A stretch of 64,000 nt of DNA from NCBI GenBank assembly GCA_963703085.1, contig OY969789.1, positions 2,604,001-2,668,000 of the forward strand. The letters run 5' to 3'. This document shows, one piece after another, positions 9,618 to 18,060 of this stretch (position 1 is its first letter; each line of letters starts with the position of its first letter). The position numbers and the translations under genes are program-made. This DNA is from DATAEG01 sp963703085. GTDB taxonomy: Bacteria > Actinomycetota > Actinomycetes > Mycobacteriales > Jatrophihabitantaceae. Below the pieces are notes generated by a model. It was not told the DNA's origin. It worked only from the letters and a program-made list of their open reading frames with translations, and did no database searches.

Positions 9618-10370
9618 CTACTTGCGGCGGGCGATGGTCCGGCCCAGCCAGGTCAGCGGGTCGTACTTCCGGTCGACGACGCGTTCCTTCATCGGGATGA
9701 TCGCGTTGTCGGTGATCTTGATGTGCTCGGGGCAGACCTCGGTGCAGCACTTGGTGATGTTGCACAGGCCGACGCCCTGCTCGGCCCTCGCGAACTCGGC
9801 ACGATCGGTCCGCGCATCGAGCGGATGCATGTCCAGTTCTGCTGCCCGGATGAAAAATCGCGGACCGGCGAAGGCTTCCTTGTTGTCCTCGTGATCACGC
9901 ACCACATGGCAGGTGTCCTGGCAGAGGAAGCACTCGATGCACTTGCGGAACTCCTGGCTGCGCTCGACGTCGACCTGCTCCATCCGGTATTCACCCGGCG
10001 CCAGGTCGGCGGGCGGCGCGAACGCCGGGATCTGGCGAGCCTTCCGGTAGTTGAACGACACGTCGGTGACCAGGTCGCGGATCACGGGGAAAGCGCGCAT
10101 CGGCGTCACCGTGATCGTCTCACCCTCGGTGAACGTGGACATCCGGGTCATGCACATCAGCCGCGGCCGGCCGTTGATCTCCGCGCTGCACGAGCCGCAC
10201 TTGCCGGCCTTGCAGTTCCACCGCACTGCCAGATCCGGCGTCTGGGTGGCCTGCAGTCGATGGATGATGTCGAGCACGACTTCACCCTCGTTCACTTCGA
10301 CGCTGAAGTCCTGGAGATCGCCGTCCTCGGCGTCACCGCGCCAGACCCGGAAATTTGCTGTGTAGGTCAT
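9618..10370 (-). CDS. sdhB: Succinate dehydrogenase iron-sulfur subunit
   Basis: This 250-aa electron-transfer subunit of complex II passes electrons from the flavoprotein to the membrane subunit. Three Cys clusters are in place: C53/C58/C61/C73 for [2Fe-2S], C144-x2-C147-x2-C150-x3-C154 for [4Fe-4S], and C203/C208-C209/C213 for the third cluster. The start at ATG 10370 overlaps the sdhA stop as ATGA; an upstream in-frame start at 10382 would lie inside sdhA and is less likely. It is the last gene of the four-gene set running 13435 to 9618. The sequence MCMTRMSTF after the first cluster resembles the mycobacterial Sdh1 branch rather than the E. coli type. Confidence 0.95.
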   Translation of the reverse strand: MTYTANFRVWRGDAEDGDLQDFSVEVNEGEVVLDIIHRLQATQTPDLAVRWNCKAGKCGSCSAEINGRPRLMCMTRMSTFTEGETITVTPMRAFPVIRDLVTDVSFNYRKARQIPAFAPPADLAPGEYRMEQVDVERSQEFRKCIECFLCQDTCHVVRDHEDNKEAFAGPRFFIRAAELDMHPLDARTDRAEFARAEQGVGLCNITKCCTEVCPEHIKITDNAIIPMKERVVDRKYDPLTWLGRTIARRK

Positions 10371-12307
10371 GCCTGGCTCCACTCCATGGGTGCGGCTTGC
10401 ACATCGGCGGCCGGCAGCTCCGCTTCGGTGAGGTACTTCTTCAGCTCATCGGCTTCGAACAGCGCCTTGAGCACGTCGGGGATGTCCGGGATCGGCTGCT
10501 CGGTGACCGCGATCTGCCCGTCGGTGACGGCGTCGGAAACCGCGCAGATCAGATTCTTCTGCCGCCACTGCGAACTCATTTCGGGGTAGTCCTCGCGGGT
10601 GTGCCCGCCGCGGCTCTCCTGCCGCAACAGCGCGGCCCGCGCGACACACTCGCTGACCAACAGCATGTTGCGCAGGTCCAGCGCGAGATGCCAGCCGGGA
10701 TTGAACGCCCGGCCGCCCTCGACGCCCACCTTCGCCGCGCGCTCGCGCAGCGCGAGCAGCCGCTGCAGTGCCTCCTCGACCTCCGCCTCGCGACGGATGA
10801 TGCCGACGAGGTCATTCATCGACTGCTGCAGATCGGAGTGCACGGTGTACGGGTTCTCGTGTTCGCCGCGGTCGGCCAGTGCGAAAGGCTCCAGGGCGTC
10901 GGACACCGCAGCTTGCACTGTCGCCGCGTCGACCTTCGGGTAGGCGCCGTGGAGGCTCTGGACGTACTCGGCGGCGCCGTCGCCGGCCCGCTTGCCGAAG
11001 ACCAGCAGGTCGGACAGCGAGTTGCCGCCGAGACGGTTCGACCCGTGCATCCCGCCGGCCACCTCGCCGGCCGCGAACAGCCCTGGCACGTTCTTCGCCG
11101 CTTCGGTGTCCGGGTCGACCTCGACGCCACCCATCACGTAGTGACAGGTCGGTCCGACCTCCATCGCTTCCTTGGTGATGTCGACGTCGGCCAGTTCGCG
11201 GAACTGGTGATGCATCGACGGCAGCCGCTTGAGGATTTCCTCGGGAGTGCGGCGTGACGCGATGTCCAGGAAGACACCGCCGTGCGGGGAGCCGCGGCCC
11301 TCCTTGACCTCGGAGTTGATCGCCCGGGCCACTTCGTCACGTGGCAGCAACTCCGGGGGACGCTTGTTGTTGTCCGGATCGGTGTACCAGCGATCGCCTT
11401 CTTCCTCGGTGTCCGCGTATTGCCCGCGGAACACGGCCGGAACGTAGTCGAACATGAATCGCTTGCCCTCGGAATTGCGCAACACGCCGCCGTCGCCGCG
11501 GACCGACTCAGTCACCAGGATGCCTTTGACCGACGGCGGCCAGACCATGCCGGTGGGGTGGAACTGGACGAACTCCATGTTCATCAGGGTCGAGCCGGCG
11601 CGCAGCGCCAGCGCGTGCCCGTCGCCGGTGTACTCCCAGGAGTTGCTGGTGACCTTGAACGACTTGCCGATGCCGCCGGTGGCCAGCACGACGGCCGGCG
11701 TGCGGAACAGCACGAAATTTCCGGTGTCGCGGTAGTAGCCGAACGCGCCGGCGATCGCGCCGGATCCGTCGCGCAGCAGCTCGGTGATCGTGCACTCGGC
11801 GAAGACCTGGAGCTTGCCGTCCGGCGACCCGGTCGCCTCGGCATCGTCCTGCTGCAGCGAGACGATCTTCTGCTGCAGTGTGCGAATCAGCTCCAGCCCG
11901 GTCCGGTCGCCGACGTGCGCCAGCCGGGGGTACTCGTGGCCACCGAAGTTGCGCTGGCTGATCTTGCCCTCGGGTGTGCGGTCGAACAGGGCGCCATAGG
12001 TCTCCAGCTCCCAGACCCGCTGCGGCGCTTCCTTCGCGTGCAGCTCGGCCATCCGCGGGTTGTTCAGGAACTTGCCGCCACGCATGGTGTCGCGGAAGTG
12101 GACCTGCCAGTTGTCGTTCGGGTTCGCATTGCCCATCGACGCGGCGATGCCGCCCTCGGCCATGACGGTGTGGGCTTTGCCGAACAGCGACTTGCAGACG
12201 ATCGCCACCCGCATGCCGGCTTCCCGGGCAGCAATGGCAGCGCGCAGTCCGGCGCCACCGGCGCCCACGATCACGACGTCGTAACCGTGCTCTTCGTAGT
12301 CGGCCAT
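10367..12307 (-). CDS. sdhA: Succinate dehydrogenase flavoprotein subunit
   Basis: This 646-aa catalytic subunit oxidises succinate to fumarate. The start is ATG 12307 (MADYEEHGYDVVIVG); a longer reading from 12379 would run into sdhC and was rejected. Seen in order: Rossmann FAD site VVIVGAGGAGLRAA, covalent-FAD His near residue 46 in KAHTVMAEGG, fold-capping and active-site regions FVQFHPTGM and HYVMGGVEVD, and ATP-grasp-like C-terminal helices with GGHTREDYPE. It lies between sdhC (22 bp upstream) and sdhB (4-bp overlap). The length fits actinobacterial SdhA of the Sdh1 class. Confidence 0.96.
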   Translation of the reverse strand: MADYEEHGYDVVIVGAGGAGLRAAIAAREAGMRVAIVCKSLFGKAHTVMAEGGIAASMGNANPNDNWQVHFRDTMRGGKFLNNPRMAELHAKEAPQRVWELETYGALFDRTPEGKISQRNFGGHEYPRLAHVGDRTGLELIRTLQQKIVSLQQDDAEATGSPDGKLQVFAECTITELLRDGSGAIAGAFGYYRDTGNFVLFRTPAVVLATGGIGKSFKVTSNSWEYTGDGHALALRAGSTLMNMEFVQFHPTGMVWPPSVKGILVTESVRGDGGVLRNSEGKRFMFDYVPAVFRGQYADTEEEGDRWYTDPDNNKRPPELLPRDEVARAINSEVKEGRGSPHGGVFLDIASRRTPEEILKRLPSMHHQFRELADVDITKEAMEVGPTCHYVMGGVEVDPDTEAAKNVPGLFAAGEVAGGMHGSNRLGGNSLSDLLVFGKRAGDGAAEYVQSLHGAYPKVDAATVQAAVSDALEPFALADRGEHENPYTVHSDLQQSMNDLVGIIRREAEVEEALQRLLALRERAAKVGVEGGRAFNPGWHLALDLRNMLLVSECVARAALLRQESRGGHTREDYPEMSSQWRQKNLICAVSDAVTDGQIAVTEQPIPDIPDVLKALFEADELKKYLTEAELPAADVQAAPMEWSQA

Positions 12308-12329
12308 GAGAAAGCCCAAGCTCCAGTCG

Positions 12330-13148
12330 TCAGTGGATGATGCGCAGGTCGGAAATGGTGCCGGAGGAGACCAGCGCAACGTAGAGGTCGGTCAGCAACA
12401 GGGTGCCCAGCGTCGTCCAGGCCAACTCCATGTGCTTGGTGTTCAGCTTGGAGACGAACATCCACGCGCGGTACCGCAGCGGATGCCGGGAGAAGTGCTT
12501 GAGCCGGCCACCGGTGATGTGCCGGCAGGAATGGCAGGAGAGGGTGTACGTCCACAGCAGCACCACGTTGACCACCATGATCAGCGTGCCGAGGCCGATG
12601 CCGAATCCGCCATGGCCACCTTGGAAGGCGCGAACCGCGTCGTAGGTGTTCACCAGCGAGACCACGACTGCGGCATAGAAGAAGTAGCGGTGGATGTTCT
12701 GCACGATCAGCGGGAAGCGGGTCTCCCCGCTGTACTTGCGGTGCGGCTCGGCAACCGCGCAAGCCGGCGGTGAACTCCAGAACGCCCGGTAGTAGGCCTT
12801 GCGGTAGTAGTAGCAGGTGAGCCGGAAGCCCAGCAGGAACGGCAGCACCACCAAAGCGAACGGCAGGAACGGCGGGAAGTGGCCGAACCAGACGCCGAAG
12901 TCACGGGCATGCGGGTTGCACGACGCGGTCACACACGGGGACGAGAACGGCGAGAGGTAGTGGTACTTCTCGACGAAGTAGGCCCGCTGGGACGCCGTGC
13001 GGATCAGCGCGTACAGCACCCAGGCACTGAGCAGGACGACGGTGACCACCTGCTGCACCCACCACCGGTCGGTGCGCAGCGTGCGCGCCGCGATGCTGGC
13101 GCGGCCGGGTGCGCCGACGCCCTCGGCCGTCTTCTCGGTTGTCGCCAT
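12330..13148 (-). CDS. sdhC: Succinate dehydrogenase membrane anchor, single-subunit Cys/His-rich type
   Basis: This 272-aa anchor has five predicted helices (about 32-52, 92-112, 150-170, 185-205 and 240-262) and replaces the usual SdhC+SdhD pair. Cys/His-rich segments PCVTASCNPH (72-80) and SCHSCRHITGG (204-214) stand out. For the mycobacterial Sdh1 (type F) complex, literature I recall describes a Rieske-type [2Fe-2S] cluster in the membrane subunit with His ligands instead of haem; these residues could be its counterpart here, which is inference. ATG 13148 overlaps the stop of the 95-aa gene by one base, so the two are probably translationally coupled. Confidence 0.88.
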   Translation of the reverse strand: MATTEKTAEGVGAPGRASIAARTLRTDRWWVQQVVTVVLLSAWVLYALIRTASQRAYFVEKYHYLSPFSSPCVTASCNPHARDFGVWFGHFPPFLPFALVVLPFLLGFRLTCYYYRKAYYRAFWSSPPACAVAEPHRKYSGETRFPLIVQNIHRYFFYAAVVVSLVNTYDAVRAFQGGHGGFGIGLGTLIMVVNVVLLWTYTLSCHSCRHITGGRLKHFSRHPLRYRAWMFVSKLNTKHMELAWTTLGTLLLTDLYVALVSSGTISDLRIIH

Positions 13149-13435
13149 CAGCGCGCTCCTCCGTGGTAGCCGCCGAGGCCCTCGTCGTCGGAATCCGCCC
13201 AGGCGGCCGGGTCGATCGGCTCGTCGGCGATCGCCCGGATGTCGGCGGCCGCGACGGCGGTCCGCGGTGCTCGGAGGGTGGCCAGGTCATCCATGTCGAT
13301 GCGTAACCGTTCTGCGTCGTTGTTGATGCGCCGGATTGCCGGGGCGTCCCCGTACCGGCCGACCAGCGCGGCGATTTCACGCTGCAGGTCGTCGACCAGC
13401 CGGTGCAAGGTTCGCAGTTCCGGGTTCGCCACCAT
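13148..13435 (-). CDS. Conserved 95-aa leader protein of the SDH operon
   Basis: The protein is small and soluble, with no membrane segment. Its N-terminal half (LRTLHRLVDDLQREIAALVG) looks like an amphipathic or coiled-coil helix, and its C-terminal part is acidic and ends EGLGGYHGGAR. The start is ATG 13435, with AAAGG 8 bases upstream; an in-frame extension to 13573 has no convincing site. The stop shares a base with the sdhC ATG. From memory, M. tuberculosis has a gene of about 97 codons at the same place (Rv0250c, upstream of Rv0249c-0247c), which suggests a conserved role tied to Sdh1, perhaps assembly. No function is established. Confidence 0.75.
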   Translation of the reverse strand: MVANPELRTLHRLVDDLQREIAALVGRYGDAPAIRRINNDAERLRIDMDDLATLRAPRTAVAAADIRAIADEPIDPAAWADSDDEGLGGYHGGAR

Positions 13436-13603
13436 CGCGCACCTTTCCATGTCCCGCCGAGCCGTCAACACGGGGGTACCGCCAGGAGTCTGTCCCGTCA
13501 CAACTGCCCTCATTTTGCCGCAGCGGTGGACCCTACGGGGTACCTCGACTGACACATCACATCCGCTTGCCAAACGCTGTACCCGACGTCGATGGCCGGC
13601 TGT

Positions 13604-14236
13604 CTATCCCGACTCCGACGGATCGCGCTCCGACGGGTCGCGCCACAATCCGACGATCAGCCATGCGGCCACCGCAATCGGCACCACGCTGACGAACCAG
13701 GGCTTGGCGATGGTCTGCCGCAGCAGCCGGATGTAGGTGTTGAGCTTGGGCACGACCGTGCGCACCTGCCAGACGGTGTTGCCCTGCACCACGGCGGTCC
13801 ACGGGTCGGCGGCCGCATTCGCGTCGCCCTTGGTGTTGAACGAGATGACGCCGTTGGCGGCGGTGTGCACCGCGATCACCCGGTGGCTGACGACGCGGTG
13901 GTCGTCGATCGGGATGTGGTAGGTGATGATCATGCCCACCCGCATCCGGTCGGCGGCCAGCGGCGTGTCGATGACCACGTCACCCGGGTTGATCCCCGGG
14001 GCCATGCTCCCGGTCAACATGCCTGCGGTGCGGTAGCCGAGCACATGCGGGCCCACCGCCAGCAAGAGGAACAACGCAGCGGCGGTCAGGAGGATCACCG
14101 TTGAAATTGCCGTGACGATCGTCCGACGCACCCTGCGCAGGACGTGTGCCGACGCACTCGGCGCCGCAGCGTGCCGAGCTCGCGCGCTGGCCGGCCGCGC
14201 TGCGGCGGACCGATCCGGTGCGGTCATGGTGGTCAT
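13604..14236 (-). CDS. Signal peptidase I, SipW/ER-type (S26B)
   Basis: This 210-aa membrane protease probably processes the TasA-like protein encoded just upstream. The N-terminus is basic and Ala-rich, then comes a helix at about residues 40-62. The catalytic Ser lies in MLTGSMAPGINPGD (Ser77) and the second active residue is a His in VVSHRVIAV (His118) rather than Lys, which is the mark of the SipW/eukaryote-type class. A second hydrophobic segment near the C-terminus (VSVVPIAVAAWLIVGLW) could span the membrane. It follows the fibre gene by about 100 bp with a strong hairpin between them, so its expression is probably lower. The start is ATG 14236. Confidence 0.88.
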   Translation of the reverse strand: MTTMTAPDRSAAARPASARARHAAAPSASAHVLRRVRRTIVTAISTVILLTAAALFLLLAVGPHVLGYRTAGMLTGSMAPGINPGDVVIDTPLAADRMRVGMIITYHIPIDDHRVVSHRVIAVHTAANGVISFNTKGDANAAADPWTAVVQGNTVWQVRTVVPKLNTYIRLLRQTIAKPWFVSVVPIAVAAWLIVGLWRDPSERDPSESG

Positions 14237-14293
14237 GTCAGGCCCTTTCGCTTTGCGTGCCCTGCTGGGTGAACCGGCTGGATGCAGACGCCA

Positions 14294-14329
14294 CGAGAGG
14301 GCCGGGGCTCGAAGCCGCCGGCCCTCTCG
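14294..14329 (-). terminator. Strong hairpin between fibre gene and signal peptidase
   Basis: Arms CGAGAGGGCCGG (14294-14305) and CCGGCCCTCTCG (14318-14329) are perfectly complementary. The 12-base interval contains a further ggct/agcc pairing, so the RNA could form a stem of about 16 bp with a three-base loop. It lies 11 bp after the TasA-like stop and before the signal peptidase start. It is probably a partial terminator or processing site that keeps the peptidase transcript below that of the structural protein. Confidence 0.65.
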
Positions 14330-14339
14330 GGCTGCTTGC

Positions 14340-14942
14340 TCAGCGCTGGGTGCCGGCGCGCTGGGTGCCGTTGAAGGTGAAGCTGATGGTGCTGGACTTG
14401 CCCTGGAAGGTGTTGTCCGCTGTGGTCGGCAGCGTCATCGTCACGACCAGGTAGCTGGTGGCGCCCGCGGTCAGGGCGGCGACATTCGGCAGCGCGATGT
14501 TGGCGCCGATGACCGGCCGCGCGGCGACCAGCGTGGTGGCGGTGCTCGTGCAGGAGTAGGTGAAGCCGGAGCCCACCGCGGTCTGGGTCCAGGCCACCGG
14601 GCAGGACTGCACGCTCAGCTGCAAGCCGTTCGTCGTGTCGGTGTCCAGCACCGACGAGGTCGGCGCGGCAGTGGTCAGCGAGATCGATGCCTGGTTCGAA
14701 TCGCCGCTGTTGACCAACTTGACCTGGCGGTTGATGGTGTCGCCGGGGACGATGCTCGCGGCGTTGGTCGAGAAGTTGTTGTCGGTGAGGCTCAGCGAGA
14801 CGGTGCCGGAGTTGACCGCCTCGGAGGCCGAGGTGGTGGCGGTGAAGCTACCGAAGGTACCCACCCCGGCGACCGCCGCGGCGGCCGCAGCCAGCGTGAC
14901 GGACAGGGCGACCTTGCGGCGAGTGGAGAAGGTGCGGGCCAT
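14340..14942 (-). CDS. TasA/camelysin-like secreted protein with SipW-type signal
   Basis: The 200-aa exported protein starts at ATG 14942. The N-terminus MARTFSTRRKVALSVTLAA, then a hydrophobic stretch and GTFGSFTATTSASEAVNSGT, matches the SipW-cognate signal class: an aromatic/FT motif after the core, then a small-residue run and a Gly-Thr strand. The mature part is Ser/Thr-rich with alternating beta-strand character (SLSLTDNNF, QVKLVNSGD, STISFTFNG) and two cysteines (CPVAW, YSCTS) that could pair. TasA and camelysin relatives form extracellular fibres in Bacillus biofilms; in actinobacteria the role is less clear. Pairing with the SipW-like peptidase immediately downstream supports the call. 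Confidence 0.82.
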   Translation of the reverse strand: MARTFSTRRKVALSVTLAAAAAAVAGVGTFGSFTATTSASEAVNSGTVSLSLTDNNFSTNAASIVPGDTINRQVKLVNSGDSNQASISLTTAAPTSSVLDTDTTNGLQLSVQSCPVAWTQTAVGSGFTYSCTSTATTLVAARPVIGANIALPNVAALTAGATSYLVVTMTLPTTADNTFQGKSSTISFTFNGTQRAGTQR

Positions 14943-15062
14943 GGTGAGTGCTCCAATGAGTAGTCCGGGAACTGCTGTCCCGATAGCGCTAACTCTGGAG
15001 CACGTTCCTCAACGTGGAAGTAGTTGAATGCTAAATAGCTCTTCAGGAGTGGAGAAAATTCC

Positions 15063-17216
15063 TCAAGGCGAGGTCAATGCCGGCGCAGCGGCGGCCAGCG
15101 GCAACGAGAACCGGAAGGTTGTCCCGTGCCCGCCGGTGTCGGCCAGTTCCAACGTGCCGTCGTGCGCGAGGGCGATGGCCCGGGATATGGCCAGCCCCAA
15201 CCCGACCCCGGGTACGGCAGCCTGGGTGGCGGCCTCGGCCCGGTAGAACGCCTCGAAAATGCTGGCCCGGTCCTCCGGAGCGATACCTGGGCCGGTGTCG
15301 GTCACCTCGATCACCGCGTTGTCGGCGACTCGGGACAGCCGCACCGTCACGCTGCCGCCGGCCGGGGTGAACTTCACCGCGTTGCCGACGATGTTGTCCA
15401 CCGCTTGACCGATCCGGTCTGGATCGATATCCGACGGCGGCAGTTCGGCGGCGATTTCGAGGCGGACGTCGACCTTGCCCCCGCGCGCCTTCTGGGCGAC
15501 CGATTCGACGGCATCCTGCAGGATCGTCGCGAGGTCTGCCTCGGTCCGCCGGATCGAGACGTTGCCCGAACCCACCTGAGCGGCGAAGAGCAGGTCGCCG
15601 ACGAGCCGGAGCAGTCGCCGTGCATTGCGGTCCACCACACCGAGGTAGTGGGATTGCTCGTCGGTGAATCGCTCGGCGTCCGGATCGTCCAACAGCACTT
15701 CGAGGTACCCGATGATGGAGGACAACGGAGTGCGCAGCTCGTGGCTGACCATCGCGATGAACTGGTCCTTCAGCCGCTCGGCGGCCCGCAGCGCGGTGAC
15801 GTCGGCGATGACACCGAGAAATCCGGTGACCTCGCCGGACTCGTCACGAACAGCGGTGACGCTCATCGAGGCTTCCAGCCGGGTCCCGTCAGCGCGGATC
15901 AGCGCCCACTCCCGGGTGTCGGACCGGCCCTCGCGTGCTGCCGCGATGAGCGGTTCGGGCCCCGGGTCGGTCTCGTCAGCGACGGTCAGGCCGAGTTCGG
16001 CGGCGCGGGCCAGCAGCTGGCCCGGCTCGTTCCAGGAGGCGAGGGTTCGCTTGCCGACGACCTGATCGGAGTCGATGCCGAACAGGTGCTGCGCGCCCGG
16101 ATTCCACAGCGTGACCGTGCCCGCGGCGTCGGTGCCGACAATGGCCTGCTCGGTGACCGCGTCCAGTAACCGGGCCAGGCGGTCCCGGGCTTGCTGCACC
16201 TCACGCCGCGCGCTGACCTCCGGCGTGATGTCCTGGACGGTGATGACTGCGCCGGTGATCCGCCCGGAGCTGTCGCGCAGCGGGCTGGAGTTTGCCGAGA
16301 GCCAGATGGGCTCGGCAACACCGGGAACGTAGGTGGCTCGCTGCTCATCGCGGGTCACCTCGCCGCGCAGTGCGCGAGCCAGTGGCTGGCGCTCCGGAGG
16401 CACCGGGGTGACGCCGTCGGCTTCGTACACCGGCATGACGACGTTGTGAATGGTGGTAGGGCCGCCCGCAGTGCCGACCTTGGACAGCCCGCGGACCACC
16501 TTGTTGCTGATGGTGAACCGGCCTTGCGCATCGCAGGCGACAACTCCGATGTTGATGTTGTCGAGGACCACTCGCATCAGTTCGCGCTCGTTGTCCAGTC
16601 CTGTGGACGCGGTGTGCAGATCGGCGGTGAGGACGGCCTGGTTGCGCTGCAACGTCTCGAGCTCGTCGACGCGGCTGCGCTCGGTGAAGACCAGCTCCTG
16701 TACGGCGAGTGCAAGGACACCGGATACCAACGGCCAGATGATCCCCTGCGCCAATCCGTTCCGGGGATAGTTGGGAGCGCCGAACAGGATCACCGGCAGG
16801 ATGAACGCGGCGCAGAGCGCTCCGACGCCCAGGAGGAGTTGCCGCCGGGTGCCGCGCAGGGCGAGCCAGACGACCGGCATGAAGTACAGCACCGTCGCCG
16901 AGGAGCGTGAACCGCCGGTTGCATCTCGCTCGAGTGCCAGGATCAGGAAGAACGCCACCGGACCAGCCGCGTCCAGCCACCCGGGCAAGCGGTCCCACGG
17001 GACCAACGAAACCACCACGAACAGCACCGTGCCGGCAATGCCGGCCAGCCAGGTCCAGCCTGCGTGAATGTGGATCTGCTGGCCCGGGATGGCCAGTACC
17101 GCGAAGGACAGGTAGAACGGCACCGCGAACGGCAGCAGCTGTTTGACCAGAGCGCCGTATTGCAACGAACGACGCCAGGAGCGGCGCGGATCGCCGACCC
17201 CCGCCGGCGCGTTCAT
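15063..17216 (-). CDS. PAS-domain sensor histidine kinase
   Basis: This is a 717-aa hybrid-free kinase. Five or six N-terminal helices (about residues 25-190, a MASE-like membrane sensor) lead into a coiled coil (VDELETLQRNQAVLTADLHT), two PAS domains (about 212-335 and 345-470; DNINIGVVACDAQGRF, QAIVGTDAAGTVTLWNPGA) with PAC-like ends, and a HisKA box SHELRTPLSS (His near 490). The ATPase boxes follow: N box DNIVGNAVKFTP, G1 DTGPGIAP, G2 GVGLGLAISRAI. ATG 17216 overlaps the upstream receiver stop as ATGA. It is the third gene of a receiver-receiver-kinase operon, and its stop lies 121 bp from the TasA-like gene on the same strand. The signal sensed is unknown. Confidence 0.9.
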   Translation of the reverse strand: MNAPAGVGDPRRSWRRSLQYGALVKQLLPFAVPFYLSFAVLAIPGQQIHIHAGWTWLAGIAGTVLFVVVSLVPWDRLPGWLDAAGPVAFFLILALERDATGGSRSSATVLYFMPVVWLALRGTRRQLLLGVGALCAAFILPVILFGAPNYPRNGLAQGIIWPLVSGVLALAVQELVFTERSRVDELETLQRNQAVLTADLHTASTGLDNERELMRVVLDNINIGVVACDAQGRFTISNKVVRGLSKVGTAGGPTTIHNVVMPVYEADGVTPVPPERQPLARALRGEVTRDEQRATYVPGVAEPIWLSANSSPLRDSSGRITGAVITVQDITPEVSARREVQQARDRLARLLDAVTEQAIVGTDAAGTVTLWNPGAQHLFGIDSDQVVGKRTLASWNEPGQLLARAAELGLTVADETDPGPEPLIAAAREGRSDTREWALIRADGTRLEASMSVTAVRDESGEVTGFLGVIADVTALRAAERLKDQFIAMVSHELRTPLSSIIGYLEVLLDDPDAERFTDEQSHYLGVVDRNARRLLRLVGDLLFAAQVGSGNVSIRRTEADLATILQDAVESVAQKARGGKVDVRLEIAAELPPSDIDPDRIGQAVDNIVGNAVKFTPAGGSVTVRLSRVADNAVIEVTDTGPGIAPEDRASIFEAFYRAEAATQAAVPGVGLGLAISRAIALAHDGTLELADTGGHGTTFRFSLPLAAAAPALTSP

Positions 17217-17641
17217 CGAACCGGTTGGGCGCCGAGCAGGGCGCCGACTCGCGCGACCAGCTCGCGCGGGCTGAACGGCTTGGTGAGGTAGTCATCCGCG
17301 CCGGCCGCATAGCCTTCCTCGGCATCGGTGTCCTGGGCGCGTGCGGTCATCAGCAGGACCCGGGTAGAGCCGCATCCCTCGGCTGCCTTGAGCCGGCGGC
17401 ACACCTCGAGGCCGGACAGCCCCGGCATGGAAACGTCCAGGACCGCAACGGCGAAGGGCCGGCCGGCTCGTTGCGCGGCGAGCAGCTCAGCTTCGGCGGA
17501 GAGGCCCTCCTCGACGGCGGTCACCAGATAACCGCGCCGACGCAGCATGGCACCCGCGAGCTCGCGAATGTCCTCATCGTCATCGGCTACCAGAACCGCG
17601 CCCGGCGGAGCGTCAGTCGGTGCTGTCGGAGGGGTCGTCAC
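17213..17641 (-). CDS. Single-domain response regulator (receiver 2)
   Basis: This is a 142-aa receiver with no output domain: acidic pair VADDDED, phospho-acceptor Asp in VAVLDVSMPG, Thr in LLMTAR and Lys in DDYLTKPFSP. The chosen start is GTG 17641, 29 bases inside the preceding receiver gene; a longer in-frame reading from 17818 is wholly within that gene. The ATGA overlap with the kinase suggests coupled translation. The lack of DNA-binding output points to a phosphotransfer intermediate or to control by protein contact. Confidence 0.85.
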   Translation of the reverse strand: MTTPPTAPTDAPPGAVLVADDDEDIRELAGAMLRRRGYLVTAVEEGLSAEAELLAAQRAGRPFAVAVLDVSMPGLSGLEVCRRLKAAEGCGSTRVLLMTARAQDTDAEEGYAAGADDYLTKPFSPRELVARVGALLGAQPVR

Positions 17642-18017
17642 GATCTGCTGCCTCGAGTCTCTCGGCCAGCCGCGCGACCCCGTCGCGGCTGATCGGTTTG
17701 GGTAGTGCTGCGAAGATACCTTCTGGATAGTCGGAGTGGTCCAGGACGGAGCTGACGACGACCGGGCAGTGGCAGGCCTCGGGATTCGCCCGCAACCGGG
17801 TGAGCAGCTCCGCGCCACCCATGCCGGGCAGCAGCATGTCCATCACGATCAGATCGAAATCTGATTCTGTGGCAGCGCGAATGGCTTCCTCGGCATCGGA
17901 CACGACCGTCGGCGAATAGCCGTGCCGGCCGAAATGGGTAGCCACCAGTTCCGCCGCGTCGTGGTCGTCCTCGACGACCAGGAGGCGGCGCCCCGTAGGT
18001 GACTGTGTCTTTGTCAC
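17613..18017 (-). CDS. Single-domain response regulator (receiver 1)
   Basis: This 134-aa receiver is the first gene of the operon. Features are LLVVEDDHDA (acidic pocket), phospho-acceptor Asp in DLIVMDMLLPG and Lys in ALPKPISRDG. The usual Ser/Thr before the last strand appears as VVVSSVLD. The product ends in an acidic tail (DRDDPSDSTD). It overlaps receiver 2 by 29 bases in another frame. Two stand-alone receivers with a single PAS kinase suggest a branched relay; the orphan OmpR regulator at 18645 is a possible end point, which is inference. Confidence 0.85.
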   Translation of the reverse strand: MTKTQSPTGRRLLVVEDDHDAAELVATHFGRHGYSPTVVSDAEEAIRAATESDFDLIVMDMLLPGMGGAELLTRLRANPEACHCPVVVSSVLDHSDYPEGIFAALPKPISRDGVARLAERLEAADRDDPSDSTD

Positions 18018-18060
18018 GACGCCAGCGTTCCGGCCCAGCCTCAGGAGTGACCGACGGAAT

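Noticed and set aside
11282..12340. 352-codon plus-strand frame over sdhA
   Set aside because: Shadow of sdhA, which has all flavoprotein motifs on the minus strand.
13436..13603. Possible promoter boxes or ACCC/GGGT symmetric element upstream of the SDH operon
   Set aside because: Arms of four bases and no convincing -10/-35 pair; nothing firm can be said about this 168-bp gap.
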